NCBI GenBank assembly: GCA_003344405.1 | Contig: NOWV01000075.1 | Span: 248,001-312,000 of the forward strand | DNA: 64,000 nt | Reading direction: 5' to 3' | From: Trichoplax sp. H2 | Lineage: Eukaryota; Placozoa; Uniplacotomia; Trichoplacea | Part shown: positions 28,356-42,259 of the stretch, one piece after another | Layout of the letters: each line of letters begins with the position of its first letter | Numbering within the stretch: the first letter of the stretch is position 1 | Made by a program: the position numbers and the translations under genes | The notes under the pieces: model-generated | Told to the model about the DNA's origin: nothing | Database searches by the model: none | Seen by the model: the letters and a program-made list of their open reading frames with translations, nothing else

Positions 28356-30705
28356 TCGTTTATAAATTAGTTTCTGTTATAAAAGTGTGAAATTTGTTTA
28401 CTTTATAGATCAACGATTTCATTGTTCAACTCCAACAGGTATACGAGTCCTAACCCCAGTAGTGCTCAGCTTACGCTGAAAATTATCTTCTAGCCTATTT
28501 ACTAATGGCTGATGATAAAATAGTTTGTTTACCATCAGCCAGGGCACGTAAACATGTCGCTTACTTTAAGTAAGTAAAAGCTGTCAATATAGTTGTTTAC
28601 CGAACGTTGGTTCCTAAAGATAAGGCTTATTGATCAAATTTACATATATTCTTTGCTTACTGTTATTGTATACAGCTAATGTTGTCATCTAACCTTCAAA
28701 TTACCGAATATTGAATTGATCTTGTTTGTCCATTTGGAATCATCATTGTCAAAGGTCAGCGATTTTATGAATTATTTTTTCGACATAGAACAATCTCAGT
28801 CTTTTGTTCCTAAGAAGAAAAGCAAGTCTGTTATTTTTTATATTGTATCGATGAATTATAATTTTACACTATCCATTAGATGCTCGTTATTTATTGTTTA
28901 TGGCTACAGCAACAAACAGGAAATCTTTAAAAAAATCTAGAAACAATTTTAAAATAGGTGCCTTATCATCAAGTTTTCGTGATAATTAATTGAAATAGCT
29001 AAATAACCTTGCTTGAATTTTAATATAGTATTGCTTGTTCTTCGATATTAAATAATGATTTACCTATCTTTAACTTGACTTTTATAGCTATACTCTTTCT
29101 ACTAGATTAAATAATACTTTGATACTAAGATCAGTGATGACTTATTCATTAGCGACATAATTTGTGCAAGGCATTATTGCTTTCAAGAATAGTAGATCTA
29201 GATTCTAAGGTAGTGAACAATATCTTACGCTTATATTCCTCAAAAATAATGTGCTATGCTAGTAACGTGAATTAATCCCGATTGAAATAACGTGGTAACT
29301 GGAATTAATTCTATTTTTCAAGATAATTAATAAGTAAATCATAATAATGTTGGTAGGTAGCCACTTAATGACCCCCAGAAGGGTTGCATACTGCTCTTAA
29401 TGGGTTTTCCAACAATAAGTCCATCCACATTTTATTCTAAGAATAGCGCCATATGGTGAATGGAAATAATGATTAAGTAGTTGATATGCAAGTGTTTGCC
29501 ATTCATTATATTTCCCTGTTTCATGTTTTATTTCCTACGAATAAATTTTTTGAAGGGGAAAGATGTTTTAGGCATGAAAGTTGAACATAAATAAGAAAGA
29601 ATTCAGAACACATCAATATATTATGGCGAACTCCTAATATACACTATCAATAGGCTTGTTTCAACTCAGTAATGATCAGTACAGGCTAGCAATTAAGAAA
29701 AATTTTATCCATTTTCATATGTTTTACCAGCATCTTAGACCGAAGAAAACGTAGCTTAATACATCATTACTACATCTTTAGGCAAAGCCTGAAACATCGG
29801 ATTCAATTATGTAATATTTAGTATAGTCCTGAAATATCGACAAATTTGACCTACTTCCTAATACTTTACTAACATATTAAATATTAGACTGATGATAAAA
29901 GTGCCTCGACGTTATGACCTTTATGTCGATCCTAATCATAATTTAACGACAATATCGCTAAATCATCACTTTATCTATTAGTATATTAACTCACTAAAAA
30001 GGCTGAGCTCTTAATATGTAGATAATCATGCCAACGCCGCATTAAATGATTTAATTGCTGGTCGTTCATGTTATTTCCATGATTATTCAGTCATATACTT
30101 TGCAGTCCATGAAAATTTGTGTCAAGCTATTCAATCTTAAAGAATAGGTTATGCAAATGTTGCTCTAATTATAATTTACTTTAATTTATCCTTGTTCACT
30201 GTCTCCATTTCAGGTTATACAACCACACAATTCAGTAAATTCTTAGTTTTCTATGAAATGATATTACTATAAAGTAAAATTTAATGATGAAGCAGACCTA
30301 TTTAATAAAAGTATCAAGCATTTCTCCATTATCTTAATATTGATTTTCCTGGCATAAATTTTTCTAAATAATAGTAGCTATTCAATTATACGTATTTGAA
30401 GCTGCATCAAGTTTACTGGTAATGATATATAGTCTATTATAATAAGCCATAACAAGTATACTTTTATATCGCCAATTGCATGGTGAAAGGCGTTGGCGTT
30501 ATAAATCTGAAAATGATTACTGTAATTATAAACAGATATCAGCCATTATAAAAGTAAACATATCTCTATATTTAACAAAAGAAACTGTCGTCGATTAATT
30601 TTATCATTAGCAAGATGACAACCGTAAAGTACTACTGAAGTTATACGAAAGCTGAATTCAATTTTCTTACGAAAAAGCGTGATATCGAGGCACTAAAATA
30701 CGTAT

Positions 30706-30840
30706 CTATCCAAGTTTTTTAGGCAACCCTCCAACTAATTTCCCCTCGGCTTTGCCTTTTCTGTAAAATCCAACAAAATACTTACCGGTACGTATTTTCG
30801 TAAATATTATCACTCGTTCGTATAGCTCTATCATCGCCAT
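30706..30840 (-). other. Small GC-enriched ORF in the desert, 44 codons
   Basis: ORF from an ATG at 30838-30840 to a TAG at 30706-30708. The second half is Gly/Lys-rich (TGKYFVGFYRKGKAEGKLVG) and stands out from its AT-rich surroundings. A donor-like GTAAGT lies inside it. It could be a relic exon, a micro-gene or chance. The glycine spacing is loosely MORN-repeat-like, but one unit is not enough to call. Confidence 0.2.
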
Positions 30841-31505
30841 CTCCTTTATTCAAATCAATCTTTCATAAGGAGTTTAAATTTTAAATCTGTACAGCGATGC
30901 CCTTGATGGTCTGTTTAATTGCTCAATTGATATCTCTATTTAATTTCTTTCCATTCCTTATTTATTTATTTATGAGCTGATGCAATGTATAGGTTTTTAA
31001 CTTTACTACATAACTATTGTCATAAGCTGAAATTAAACAGCTGTAATAAAACTCTTTCTACTCCTCTACTCTATTTTCTGCTACATTTTCTATTCGGTAA
31101 TGCCTTGTTGTATCGAAAATTACATTATGATCGAGATTTGGTGTATCAATGTATGCAATGGGTGGATTGTTTACCCTCAACTAGTTCAAAGATTTCGTTG
31201 CGATGGAGCTGTCTAAAGTCTGCACATTGATCGATTGATTAAAGGATTGATAGTATTATTTGATAAATTTCTTATTTCAATTTATAATTGAATCATGCGT
31301 TTAATGGAATTGAAGGTAACATAAATTAATTGAATATCTATAAGCTATAATAATGTTAATAAAGTCATTTTTTATAACAGTGGTGTGAGAAACGACGCAG
31401 CTTCAAGCATAAAACTTTGAATATTGGTACTAAATTCTATCGATATAATCATCATTAAAAATATTTCAATGATTGGATTATATTTATATTGTAATGAAAT
31501 ATGTT

Positions 31506-32100
31506 ACAGAGTCACAATGCATGACCGTAATTATTATAATAATACATGAACATTCACAATTGGAAAATAAAATGTCAGAATAATATGACCAGAATTAATT
31601 CGAGAAATATATAGTAGATTTAATCGTTAGCTAAGCTAATACTAGGATACGTAGCCTGCTATAGCAGTATGGAATATATATAGAATACGTACCAATAGAT
31701 GAGTTTTTAAAGCGCTTAGGTATCGTTTGTCTTAAAGAAGCAATAGAGCGATATCTCTAAACTAAAACGCAACATCAAAGGTGTTGTAAAAACATAATGA
31801 AACATTTTGCAAAGTCACAATAACATGACTGTAATAATAATTATAATACGTGAACACTTACAACTAGAAAATAATATATCAAAACAACCTGACCAGAATT
31901 AATTACAGAAATTTACAGTAGATTTAATCATTAGTTCAAACTAATAGTAGGACATTTAGCCTGTTATAGCAGCATGGAATATATACAGAATATATATCAA
32001 TAGATGAATTTTTAAAGCGCTTAGGTACAGCTTGTCTCAAATAAGCAATAGACTGGTATCTTTAAACTAAAAAATAACATCAAAGGCGCTCTAGAAACAT
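31506..32100. repeat. Diverged tandem duplication, period about 304 bp
   Basis: Copies at about 31506-31800 and 31811-32100 share TGACCAGAATTAATT (31586 and 31890), AATAGATGA and TTTTTAAAGCGCTTAGGTA, then AACATCAAAGG. It ends about 650 bp from the end of GPCR 2. Confidence 0.8.
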
Positions 32101-32749
32101 TATTGATAACCACGTATTTGAGAATAAAAAATTTGATGATGGCCTACTTTAATAAGCTCAAGATTTAACACTTTCATAGCAAAGATCAGATGTCGTAATA
32201 TTAAGGATACATAACGTACATAATTTACGTATGATTATTGCACCCTTAATCGGTCATTCATTCTACCACAACCCTATCATAGTATTCGTACACTATAATT
32301 ATTAGAAAATTATCATATAATCTCCAAATCAGTTGATTTTGATTAATTTTTAAAAGGTATATTCCAGCATGTATCAAATAATACAATAAATAAAACTTAA
32401 CTGTTTATTATTTCTACATATTAAATCTGTAATCTTCCTAATAAGAATACATTATTACGATAGCAATTATTAACGATATTACTGATATTCAGAATTAGCT
32501 TTTTTAATTAAGCTCTCTACCAAAATGTAGTGATTTACGATTGGTTGAATGCCAATTTTTGGAATGCCCTATAGATATTTACAAGTCAAATTGAAATATT
32601 AATTACATAGACTTATGGTATGCGTCATGATTAAATGTAAAGGGAGGGAATCCACTCATTAAATGTATGAATTTAAGTCCATTAAATGTAGCAAAAGGAT
32701 AAATTATACTGGATTGTTATCTTAAGATGATTTAGTTTTACAGTTGTTT

Positions 32750-33778
32750 CTATCTAGTCCTTTGGCGTTCAGAAGAAGAATGCCGACGTTTCGAAAAAAT
32801 AGCAACAATCCTATTTCGTAAATTTCGTTTAAAATAACCATAAATAATTGGACTTATAACTGAATTCCAGGACGATAAATAAAATAACCAGTCTCGAATG
32901 TAATAGCCACGAATATTACGTATTAACGATTTATCTGAAATATTAATAATTTGATAAATATTGTAGGGAGTTTGCAAGAGTAAATAAACACCAACTATGA
33001 CCATGACCGTTTTGGTAGCCTTCCAACTACTATTAAATGAAGACGGGATGGATAAATTCGACGTCTGAATAGCCGTTTGAACTCGAGCAATATACCCTTT
33101 GGCAGCTAGCAATATCCGAATATATAAAATGATAATAATGATTGCAGGCAATAAAAATGTTAGTATGGACCAAAAGATATGCCAAACTTGCAAGCTAACT
33201 TTTCGATTTTCAAGACTTTCGGATAGTGAGCAAAAATATGGACAAATACGCCACCAGCCAATGATTAAGGGTATAAAGGCTACAATTACAGGTAATATCC
33301 AGCATAAAAGGAGGATAAGCGTAAAGATAACTGATCTATTTCGGTCAGATTGGTTGTACCAGAAGGGTGCAGTAACTGCGAGGAATTTTACTAAGCTAAC
33401 TGCACAAATATGAAAATTAATACTGCAATTAAAAGCGAATAAAACGACTGTTGATAATAGCTGGCAATAAATATTCGCAATAGGATGTACTGAATTTCCT
33501 AAAATGATTAGCTTGGCCGGTAGAATATAACAGAAGACGTAAAGGATATTTGCAGTGCATAAACTTGCTATTAGAATATTGCTGTTAGTTTGTGCTGAAC
33601 GCTTAGAACAGATTATCGCTAATAAGAAGAGGTTTGACAAAAGAATTGCAAACGCCAATACACTCCATGAAATAGTTAAATCATTTTCAAATGGAGTTCG
33701 TTGCCGATAAACTAAATATGTTAAGTTTAATTTCAGAAAATAACGGACATCGAGACAATACGTATATTTCATAGTCAT
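32750..33778 (-). CDS. Intronless orphan class A-like GPCR, paralogue 2, 342 aa
   Basis: Single exon, seven predicted helices. It aligns end to end with the other two: CLDVRYFLKLNLT at the N-terminus, SLCTANILY in TM2, NIYCQL before TM3, NFHICAVSLVKFLAV at the end of TM3, LLCWILP in TM4, PLIIGWWRICPYFC in loop 2, LLLQTPYNIYQIIN in TM6 and SPIIYGYFKRNLR at the end of TM7. The DRY position is Val-Lys-Phe, so even the acidic residue is lost here. N1.50 is kept (LLSNLF). D2.50 is Asn, W6.48 is Gln and N7.49 is Ser. The third intracellular loop is about 30 residues and Ser-rich. The C-tail is short and basic (SKRRHSSSERQRTR). An alternative start at Met3 would remove two residues. Confidence 0.93.
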   Translation of the reverse strand: MTMKYTYCLDVRYFLKLNLTYLVYRQRTPFENDLTISWSVLAFAILLSNLFLLAIICSKRSAQTNSNILIASLCTANILYVFCYILPAKLIILGNSVHPIANIYCQLLSTVVLFAFNCSINFHICAVSLVKFLAVTAPFWYNQSDRNRSVIFTLILLLCWILPVIVAFIPLIIGWWRICPYFCSLSESLENRKVSLQVWHIFWSILTFLLPAIIIIILYIRILLAAKGYIARVQTAIQTSNLSIPSSFNSSWKATKTVMVIVGVYLLLQTPYNIYQIINISDKSLIRNIRGYYIRDWLFYLSSWNSVISPIIYGYFKRNLRNRIVAIFSKRRHSSSERQRTR

Positions 33779-36754
33779 TTTCTTTCTTAAATTTCCTAAA
33801 CGTGATCAAGAATAAAATTAAATGAAACAATATAAGCCCTCTGTTAATTATAGGATGTATTTCGATTAAATTTAGAATCGCTATTCCTTCAATTAATAAA
33901 TGTTATGGCTAAGCTAACATCATGGTTCTAAAATAAATATTTTGCTCAACAGAGATCACAAACTTAGTATAGAAATAATAGCATAGACTCTTATCATAAA
34001 TATAGCCTTATATTCGCTGATCTGATTCAACGATAACATTATATGAATGAGTAATTGAATATGTTGTACATTGCTACATTAGCAAGATAATAAAGCCGTT
34101 TTGAAAGTAAGCTACTGAAAACAACTGCTTTGCAAAAGTAATCGATACTCAAATGAAAATATTGAACAAATAATGCCTTAAGGATTTCTTTATTAGTGCT
34201 GGTATATTTGCAATTGGATACTTGCTGTCTTAGAAATAATTATTTTCTTGTAAAGTAAAACAAGGTACAGTATGTATCATTTTATTAAGATATTGTTATG
34301 ATACATAACCAGATTCATACTTCTTTCCTGCAATATATCCCCCCCCAAAATCGTACAGCTTTCCTCTATCTATCTTGGAATTTAGGGTATTTAGTCAACA
34401 TAATATAGCGAATAATTATTTATTTTATTTTGGAGTGCATAAAAATTTAAGGTCATGTTCGAATTTGCAGTATTTCAAACCGTCACGGAAATTATTTAAT
34501 ACATTTGCTGTTGTTGTCTGAATGATTTAAAACTTTTATGACACGCTTTTATCTACTTTAGCAATCTACGAATTTCGAGTATTTCTCTTGTCTACCATTT
34601 GTCTATCTATCCGAGCAAGTTAACATAATTTTGTATTCCGTCGATTCTCGTAACTATCAAAGCGCATCGGGACAAAATAAATCTTACAACAATAGCGTTG
34701 CAGAGAATTAATTACTCTTCTTTACATTTTAAATCATCAATTAAATTCATACTATAGCTTAAAAGATAGATTTTGATCAAAGGCGCGTACAGACAGAAGG
34801 TCATCCTTTTGCTTTATATACCATTACCTAATGTCACGTCTAGTTAAAATTTTGAATATTAATGATCTTCTTGATTGCGTAATTTCTCAGGTTTTCATAG
34901 TGAGTAATGTTAAAGCTTACACTAAACAAAACTTTTCGTCTGAAAGCTGACTCATAATAATTAGGCATTTTAATTTTACGTCAAAAAATGCTGAAATTAC
35001 TTCGGCAATTTCTTTAATGATTTACCATTCAACCGTCTAAAGTAATTTAATTTCCTCAGTAAATGATTAAGCCGTTTAAAACACTTATTTACCTTTAATT
35101 TGATATAAGCACTTAATCAACTCGATAGTTGACCAATGTATTGTATGATTTTGATTATTTCGACGTATAGTTGAAGCTGTGAAACGATGATATAAGCTAC
35201 TTTAGTTTCAGTCATATGAAAAAATCCTTATGCTAATTAGTTAACGGTATATAGCCTTGTTCATACCTATAGGAAATGTGAATATGAGGCCTTTCGTTAC
35301 ATGAAAAATAAAACTAATCAGCTGCACTATTTTATGTTTCAATTAGTTGATCGAAGAGCCCGTTTTCAACTTTCTGCCATCTTATGTTCGCGTTATCAAT
35401 GACCGAAACGGTGAGCAGCTATTCTTAATGGTGAGCTTGGTTTTAATAAATGACGAATAAATAGCTAATTGTAATAATTGCTATTTATTTTTCATAGTTA
35501 AGTTTGATATAAAACTATTAATATTTTTACTGTATACGACTAATAATGGACATATATGTAGCGCATCGAATCAAACTAATTTATTTATATCCGATAAATT
35601 ATAGGCTAATGATGCCATTCATACAAGCTGCATATCAAAAGTTAGCTGATATAGTTAATATTGGTTAGTAGTAAAATATCTGTAATATTACTTTTTGCAA
35701 TCAATTCTACAATTCATATGTCAATCACGATAAACTATATAATGCAATCGACGAGATAATCAACGTCATTTCCCGTGAGATCATAGATGATGTTAATAAA
35801 TAAATAATAATGATAAAGTACTATTAAGAGTACTTTAACAAATTGAAAATATACAGGTTCAAAACTAATAGAATAAGAGATTGATAATGATAATATAGCA
35901 TATGGGCATCTCAGATTGAACATGTAATACCTTAGGAATTTTAGTCAATTATTAAATATTAACGTATCGTTAAATAGTCCATATATTGTATTACGTTTAA
36001 ATTAAGCTACTTGCTAGATAAAAGAAAAAGTCGGTCATTCTAGTCATGAATTGTGCTGCTAGCAGCTGCTAAAGGAGTATATCCATAATTTGTTATAGAT
36101 TATAGTTGATACATTAAGATACGCTTCCACATAAAATAGTAATTAAACACTTGATTGCATCAATGATACTGTCTTATAATTTCAGTTTTACTAAGGTTAG
36201 ATATTAAATATACCTGATATGTCTTATCCAATGTTAATAGCAAAGGGAATTGTTTAAGAAATCGCTGTAAATTTTAAAATAAAGATTCAATACCATGTCA
36301 TGTTCATGTATCCGGTACTATATCTTGAATTACTTTATTTTTATCAACTTGATTTAGCGATCAAGAATTGAAAAGTGCATTAATAACGAACACTTTAGGT
36401 AATTTTAAAACGCTTAAGTTATGGATTATTTACCAATCTTGATTATACCTTGACCTGACCTAATCCGGTGTAAATAAATTTTCCTGATATCTACTTCAAA
36501 ATAGGCCTGATATAAATCTATCGTGATATCCTTATTAAAATGATATTGTCAGCCATCACTTAACATACAAGAAGTTTATTGATTGTATTCAGGTTGGATA
36601 AATGTACTGAGATATATAGTGTCGCTGACAACTATCAAGTTTTTGTTCAATAAATAAATACAGCAGTATCTTTTTATTATTTATAACTTCCCGAAGGATA
36701 ATGCATTAAGACAAACAGTATAATAATTACGACAATAATATTACAATGAATAAG

Positions 36755-36846
36755 GCATTTTTACGAATTTTGATCTATCAGTAGTACTTACTGGTATTGC
36801 CTATAGGAACGAATTTTGGCCTGTCAGTAGAACTTACTATTGTTCC
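36755..36846. repeat. Short tandem duplication, period about 53 bp
   Basis: GAATTTTGATCTATCAGTAG and GAATTTTGGCCTGTCAGTAG, each followed by a near-identical ACTTACT and a GCC/TCC block. Confidence 0.6.
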
Positions 36847-38071
36847 TATTATTTAAAGCATAATATACTGATGATTGGTAAATAGATTTATAGGTAGTTG
36901 CAAGCACAGAGAAAACAAATATTACCCAAAATGTTTAAATTTTCATTTTGATATTATAGCTTACTCTATTCGATTTACATTATTGTATTATTTGCTGTAT
37001 TATATATATAGTAACATTTTTGCAAACTTTAACAATAAATTTCAAATATGAGTATAATTTGTTTAATTTAACTACATTTATCTGTGAGGAAATTACCTAA
37101 AGTAAAATTTCTAAAATACTTATAGCTAAAGGCTTAAAAGATATATGATAGAGTACCGTTATTGCCTCAAATTCTGTGAATGGTTTTAAATTGTTATGCA
37201 ATTGATTTCTTTCATAGTTGCTAAGTTACATTAAAATACTGTCCTAACTATATGTTTGTAATTCTTGGAATTTATAAGAACTATGATAAAAACTTTTACC
37301 TGTATTTATAAAATTATTTAAACAATTAAATAATTAACTGATTAATTAATGGCATCAGCTCTGGAAATTTTAATAAACAGAAATGCGTGACTTATTTCAC
37401 AATAATATAAATTTCAGTAATCAAAAGGCAATATTTTGGCCCTTCACAATAGTATGCTTATGTTTGCTAGATATTTATTTTGCTTTAATATTAAGCTTTA
37501 GCTTTGGCTATTAAACCGGAGACTTTCACCTTTTAGCAATAGTCGGAACAAGCAGGAATTAATATTTCTCTTTGTAATAAAGGACTAAAAACAGAGTTCT
37601 TTATAGCTTTTAGTATGTAATTATTTTGATTTACTATAGAAAATACCTAGAAAGTGATAATATCTTATAGTTTTACGCTACCACATCTTTATGTCGCCAT
37701 CTTTTCTTCATTAATTTACAAAGTATTATATAGATTACTATAGAAATAACCTAAGAGCAATCGCCTAATCTAAAGAAAGGGCGTTTGATAGTATATTAAG
37801 ATTATAGATGAATTTGACTTAGTAACAAAACCATATCCATAGAGAAAGGGGATTTATAGCATGACAGTAAAGTACTGTAATGTTGGCTATAATCGTACAG
37901 TTACCTTAAAACTTCACGCTAAAACTTCAACTGTCAATACTAATGCCAAAAAAGTAGTCATAGCTGTCACATAAAATATTTTGATAAGCGATTGCTGTGA
38001 TCTTTATAAAAATTCGAATATTTCGGATTCGGATTTATATCCGATATAATTTTAATTTTAATTTTTGAAAA

Positions 38072-38936
38072 ATGTTATAGGAGTTGACTTTTGAAATTTG
38101 AACTTTTTGTTGCGAATTTGAAACTTAGGAATTTTATGAAGTGACATGAAAGTTACATTAGAAAAGTTTAGTTGAGAAAATAGAAAATAAGACGGCAAAT
38201 GGCAGAGGCTGTGTTGATTGTTAAGTAGTTAGACTATTAGTTTTAAGACTAAATCTTAACATTTAAATGTTAATTTTTAGACTTTTGTTATTTATAATGA
38301 TTAGAAATTAAGTTAGAAGTGAAGCTTGAGGGATTTTATGGTTAATTTGATGGTTTTATAGTGTTTTGTAAGGGAATCATAAGGTAATTTGTGTCTGAAC
38401 TTTGAATAATTTTTGTTTTCTTAAGTGATGCAAAGTAGTTTTCTAAAATGGACTTTAAGAGTAATTGGTCAATAAATATTTAGTTTTAAGTACTACTGAG
38501 GGCTCTGCGAAGCCTATAAATGATAGTGCAATCAGAAAATTTAGAGTAGAGAGCAAAAGAAGATTCTTTTGAAGAACTTGTTGAATTTTAAAGGCCTTCG
38601 GGGTTGAACTGTTGTAAGTTAAAGAGTTCTTCTTTTTGTTAGGTTATTTGGTTGTTGACAGATTCAGTTTTGTCGTTATCTTATTTCTTTACTTATGACA
38701 CTTGGAATTAAGTATTTGGAAGGTTGTTTGATTAGACTCTCTCACATTTTCTTAATAAATTGTCGATCGGTTGTTTCCCCAATTTTATTTGGTGTTAAAG
38801 TTTTGTTAAGTCGACCAGAGTGCAAAGAAAGTAGAATCAAAGTTTGTTAGAAGTTTAGTAGCTTTAGTTGGGAACACGAGTACTAGCGAAGATAGTGTTT
38901 AAGACCCGTTTTCTGGTTACAAAGGAGATTTGTAAC
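38072..38936 (+). mobile_element. Candidate solo LTR, about 865 bp
   Basis: The segment is strongly depleted in C on the plus strand compared with its flanks. It starts TGTTATAG and ends GATTTGTAACA, giving TGTTA...TAACA ends. It holds a TATA-like CCTATAAATG at 38511-38520 and an AATAAA-type site near 38752 in the order expected for U3-R-U5. No clear target duplication, primer-binding site or internal coding region was seen. Retroviral-type LTR status is inference from layout and composition. Confidence 0.3.
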
Positions 38937-41438
38937 ACCTGCACATTGAATCTAAGATGTAAGAAGAGAGTAATAAATGATGGCTACATATTATGATCGT
39001 AATGAATTTACTTCAACCCATCGAAATGAATGTGCAAATAATAAATGTGACGAAACAATATCATGTTTTAATTCACGAATAATAAATATTTATAGGTCGA
39101 CGTTTTTATCTGTGTGTTAAATATCAACTAGTTTATATTTACTAGGATAGTATTATAGAATGACGTTAAAAATAGTAGTTATGAATCTGTAAGTATGAGC
39201 GAATCAATAATTGAGGTCAGTATAATGTTATTTTATTCAGATAAAATGAAGCTTAAGAGAATTTTAGAGTCCAATATATCCCTTTATTAAGTTGAATCAA
39301 AATTAATTTGAAGTGTTTAATATTTTTACTTATAATCCTTGAAAGAAAATTTGTAGACCTTCCATTGCTATCGTACAAATATTCGTAAAAAATTTATCAT
39401 TGTTGAACAAACTTTCCATTTTCAGTTATAGTAAACTCTAGTATCAAGCTATTGATTGCATATCTAAATAACTGGTGCAGTTCCTGATAATCCGTAATTG
39501 TACGGTTGAATGATTATACCATATCATATAAGTCGCCAGCTTTATGAAATAATAAATAATTTAGAAATACTTGGCGTTTGAAATTTTTAAATGAACTAAC
39601 AAATTGAATTCATCCGTATTACCAGTACCAAAAAACATTTCAATAAGTATTTATATAACGAAATAAATCAAAGCTATAGAGGTAAATAAATTTGTCTAGA
39701 CTGAACCATTATTCTATTTAGAAATTTAAAATTATCTTTATCTTTACTAATCTTTATCAATAAAGAAAATTTTGACATAGTATATTTAATATACAGAAAA
39801 TTTAAGATTATAACTGAATTAGTTTGTAGAGAAATATCACACTATGCCCATATGATTTTAAAATAAACGACGCAAATGGAGTTTCATCATATTATGCAGG
39901 CATTAACTTCACTTTAGTAATTGTAGTCTGCTAGATTTCACGAGCAATTTATCAAGAATAATTCTAAACTTCATCTGTAGCAATTATAACTGAGTAATAC
40001 ACTGTGTTGTGATTGCGCCGCATATCTTAGTAAAACAGCTAGTATGTTAAATTAGTACAGTTTTAATTATTAAGATTTAAATAAAGTTCTTTGCATACGT
40101 GAAGTATAGAGTAATTGGCTTAAATTACATATTTATACTTGTGTATTGCTTCATAAAATGGAAAGTACACATGTTTAAGGTCTGTGGAGGCTAAGACAAT
40201 TATTCTGGGAAGATTGAAGAATTTTTAATTAGCATTGATTTTGTTACCCGTTGGTAACATTTCGGTTTTAGATTAGTTTTCAATTCTGTTACTCATCTTT
40301 AACATCTATTTTTGATATCTAAATAAATTGGTTAAATTGGTTGATCTACAAAATCTTACCATTAATTACTATACTCGTAATTCAACATAGTGTATCAGCA
40401 CAGTCTGGCCATTTAGTATCAGACTCTGATGAATTTTCGCCTATGAATACTACACTAACTGATAACGGTGAAGAGTTGGATAAAATTACGGACATTTGCT
40501 GAGCTTTCATGACGCAAAATCTAGACTAGCCAGATGTATTTAAGGTCACTGTTTTTTTCACACTAGCGCATGATTTACGCATATATTTATCTTTGGTACA
40601 TATTATGACATCAGAAAGTAACCCTAATATATTCCTTTTCAGTAATTATGAAGTAAAAATTGGTCGACATAACTAATAAATATGTGATAGCTCCAAAATT
40701 GTCGTCATCAGACTTCATTTTGAACTAATAACCCACTTTACATAATTACATCAGAATTTATCTATTTTTTTGCGAGTTTAATTACTAGTGACAGTTCACA
40801 CACTCTAAATTACCGAAATCTTGAAGGATCCTAAGCAAGACTGGAAGTCTACAAGCCTTGGTCACTGATTTAGGCTTAATGGGTACGCATATACGACAAT
40901 TGCCATAATATACGACCATTACCAGCACAATCATTATTATTTTTAATGCAGTTACTAAGTATAACGTTCTAAATTTCTAAGATACCATAAATAGGCAGTA
41001 CTGTAGGTAAAGAAAAATAATATAAATGTCATTAAAGGCATCTCCCCAATATACTGCTATTCTATGATTATTGCGTGAATCTATCCACTATTAGATATAT
41101 GGGCAATTGTGTGCTCATCAACAATTTCCAATTATTAGGAAAATCTGTAGGCGTATGGACAGTCAGCATCTGCTTGCGACCAGCTTACACAGGATTTAAT
41201 AAATGCTTTAATTTAGTACGCTATTCTGAGATCGCCTTTCAGGAATTGATAGCATCTTAATGTACAGTAATATATTACTGGATATCTCTAGAATCGTTTT
41301 ATAAAAGAATCAAGCTAAGCAAGCACTAATTATCCTTTATTCCATAACGTATGAAATTGTAAGCAGTTAAGTGATCAGTTTACCATATAAATATACCATT
41401 TTAATAATCAATAGTGACTGTTTGATAGATATGACTGT

Positions 41439-42239
41439 AGTACTATAGCAAGAAATATAAATTTGAAAGCCTAGTGCTACTAGTTGCCATACCAAGTCAT
41501 ATTTAAGCCTTAACCTATCCAATTTAGCCACTTAGATTTAAATGATAATTCAGCAACAAAATCGCACCGCTATGCTTTGTTTGTCTTCAGTGTGGCATAC
41601 CGATTACGTTATTGATAAATTTGCTTTTGCTTTATAGAATATTATTTACTCGGTGTCACAACCGAGATTGTAACACAAGAATTAAACGGGATTCTTTCCT
41701 CTAAAGTAGACTTAACTATCTAAGCAACTAACTCTAAGCACTCTTTAATCAACCAAACTTAGATTCGAGTCTTAGACGATAGATTACTCACGTTAAGGAT
41801 CAAAACTTTATTCTAGAAGCTATTTTATTAAAATGTCCGATTGAACGCACAACTTACAATTACGACTATTGCTTATAATGTAAAAGTGGGATCATTGTAT
41901 CAAGACAAATTTTAAATATTGTGCATTTGAAGCTGTGAAATTTTGATAAGGTATCTAAAACAAATTTATGATTTATTATGGTATTACGTGAATAAACGGT
42001 ACACATATATCTTTGGAAGAGATAATTTTAACGATATATCGATATTTGAAGTTTCCAAGAAACTAAAATTATGATTTCAAGGGTATACAGGACTATTATT
42101 GTATAGATTTTTGGAATAATAAAGACACGTATTTAGCGAGTGATTTAATTTTCTTCTAAGAGCATATTAAATCTTATCATATCAAGTAATTTTTTATATT
42201 ATATGGTGCTATTATCGATTGAAGTTTCGAAATAAACAA
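41439..42239. repeat. Left copy of gap-flanking duplication
   Basis: 801 bp ending exactly at the N gap. It is nearly identical to 42260-42874 apart from about 1 percent substitutions, one T-run change and an extra segment from 41654 (begins TGTCACAACC) that is absent from the right copy. See findings for the allelic-contig explanation. Confidence 0.9.
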
Positions 42240-42259
42240 NNNNNNNNNNNNNNNNNNNN
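42240..42259. other. Assembly gap, 20 N
   Basis: Run of 20 N. Both sides carry the same sequence, so the true gap is probably negative (overlap) rather than missing sequence. Confidence 0.99.

Larger units (their letters stand above)
22970..32749. other. AT-rich gene desert between GPCR 1 and GPCR 2
   Basis: About 9.8 kb without a supported gene. It contains several diverged tandem duplications, a hAT transposase relic and a CCGGA hairpin (listed separately). Remaining ORFs under 90 codons (for example 24436-24699, 25457-25648, 28716-28940, 30985-31230) show no domains, splice context or homology I can see. Confidence 0.5.
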
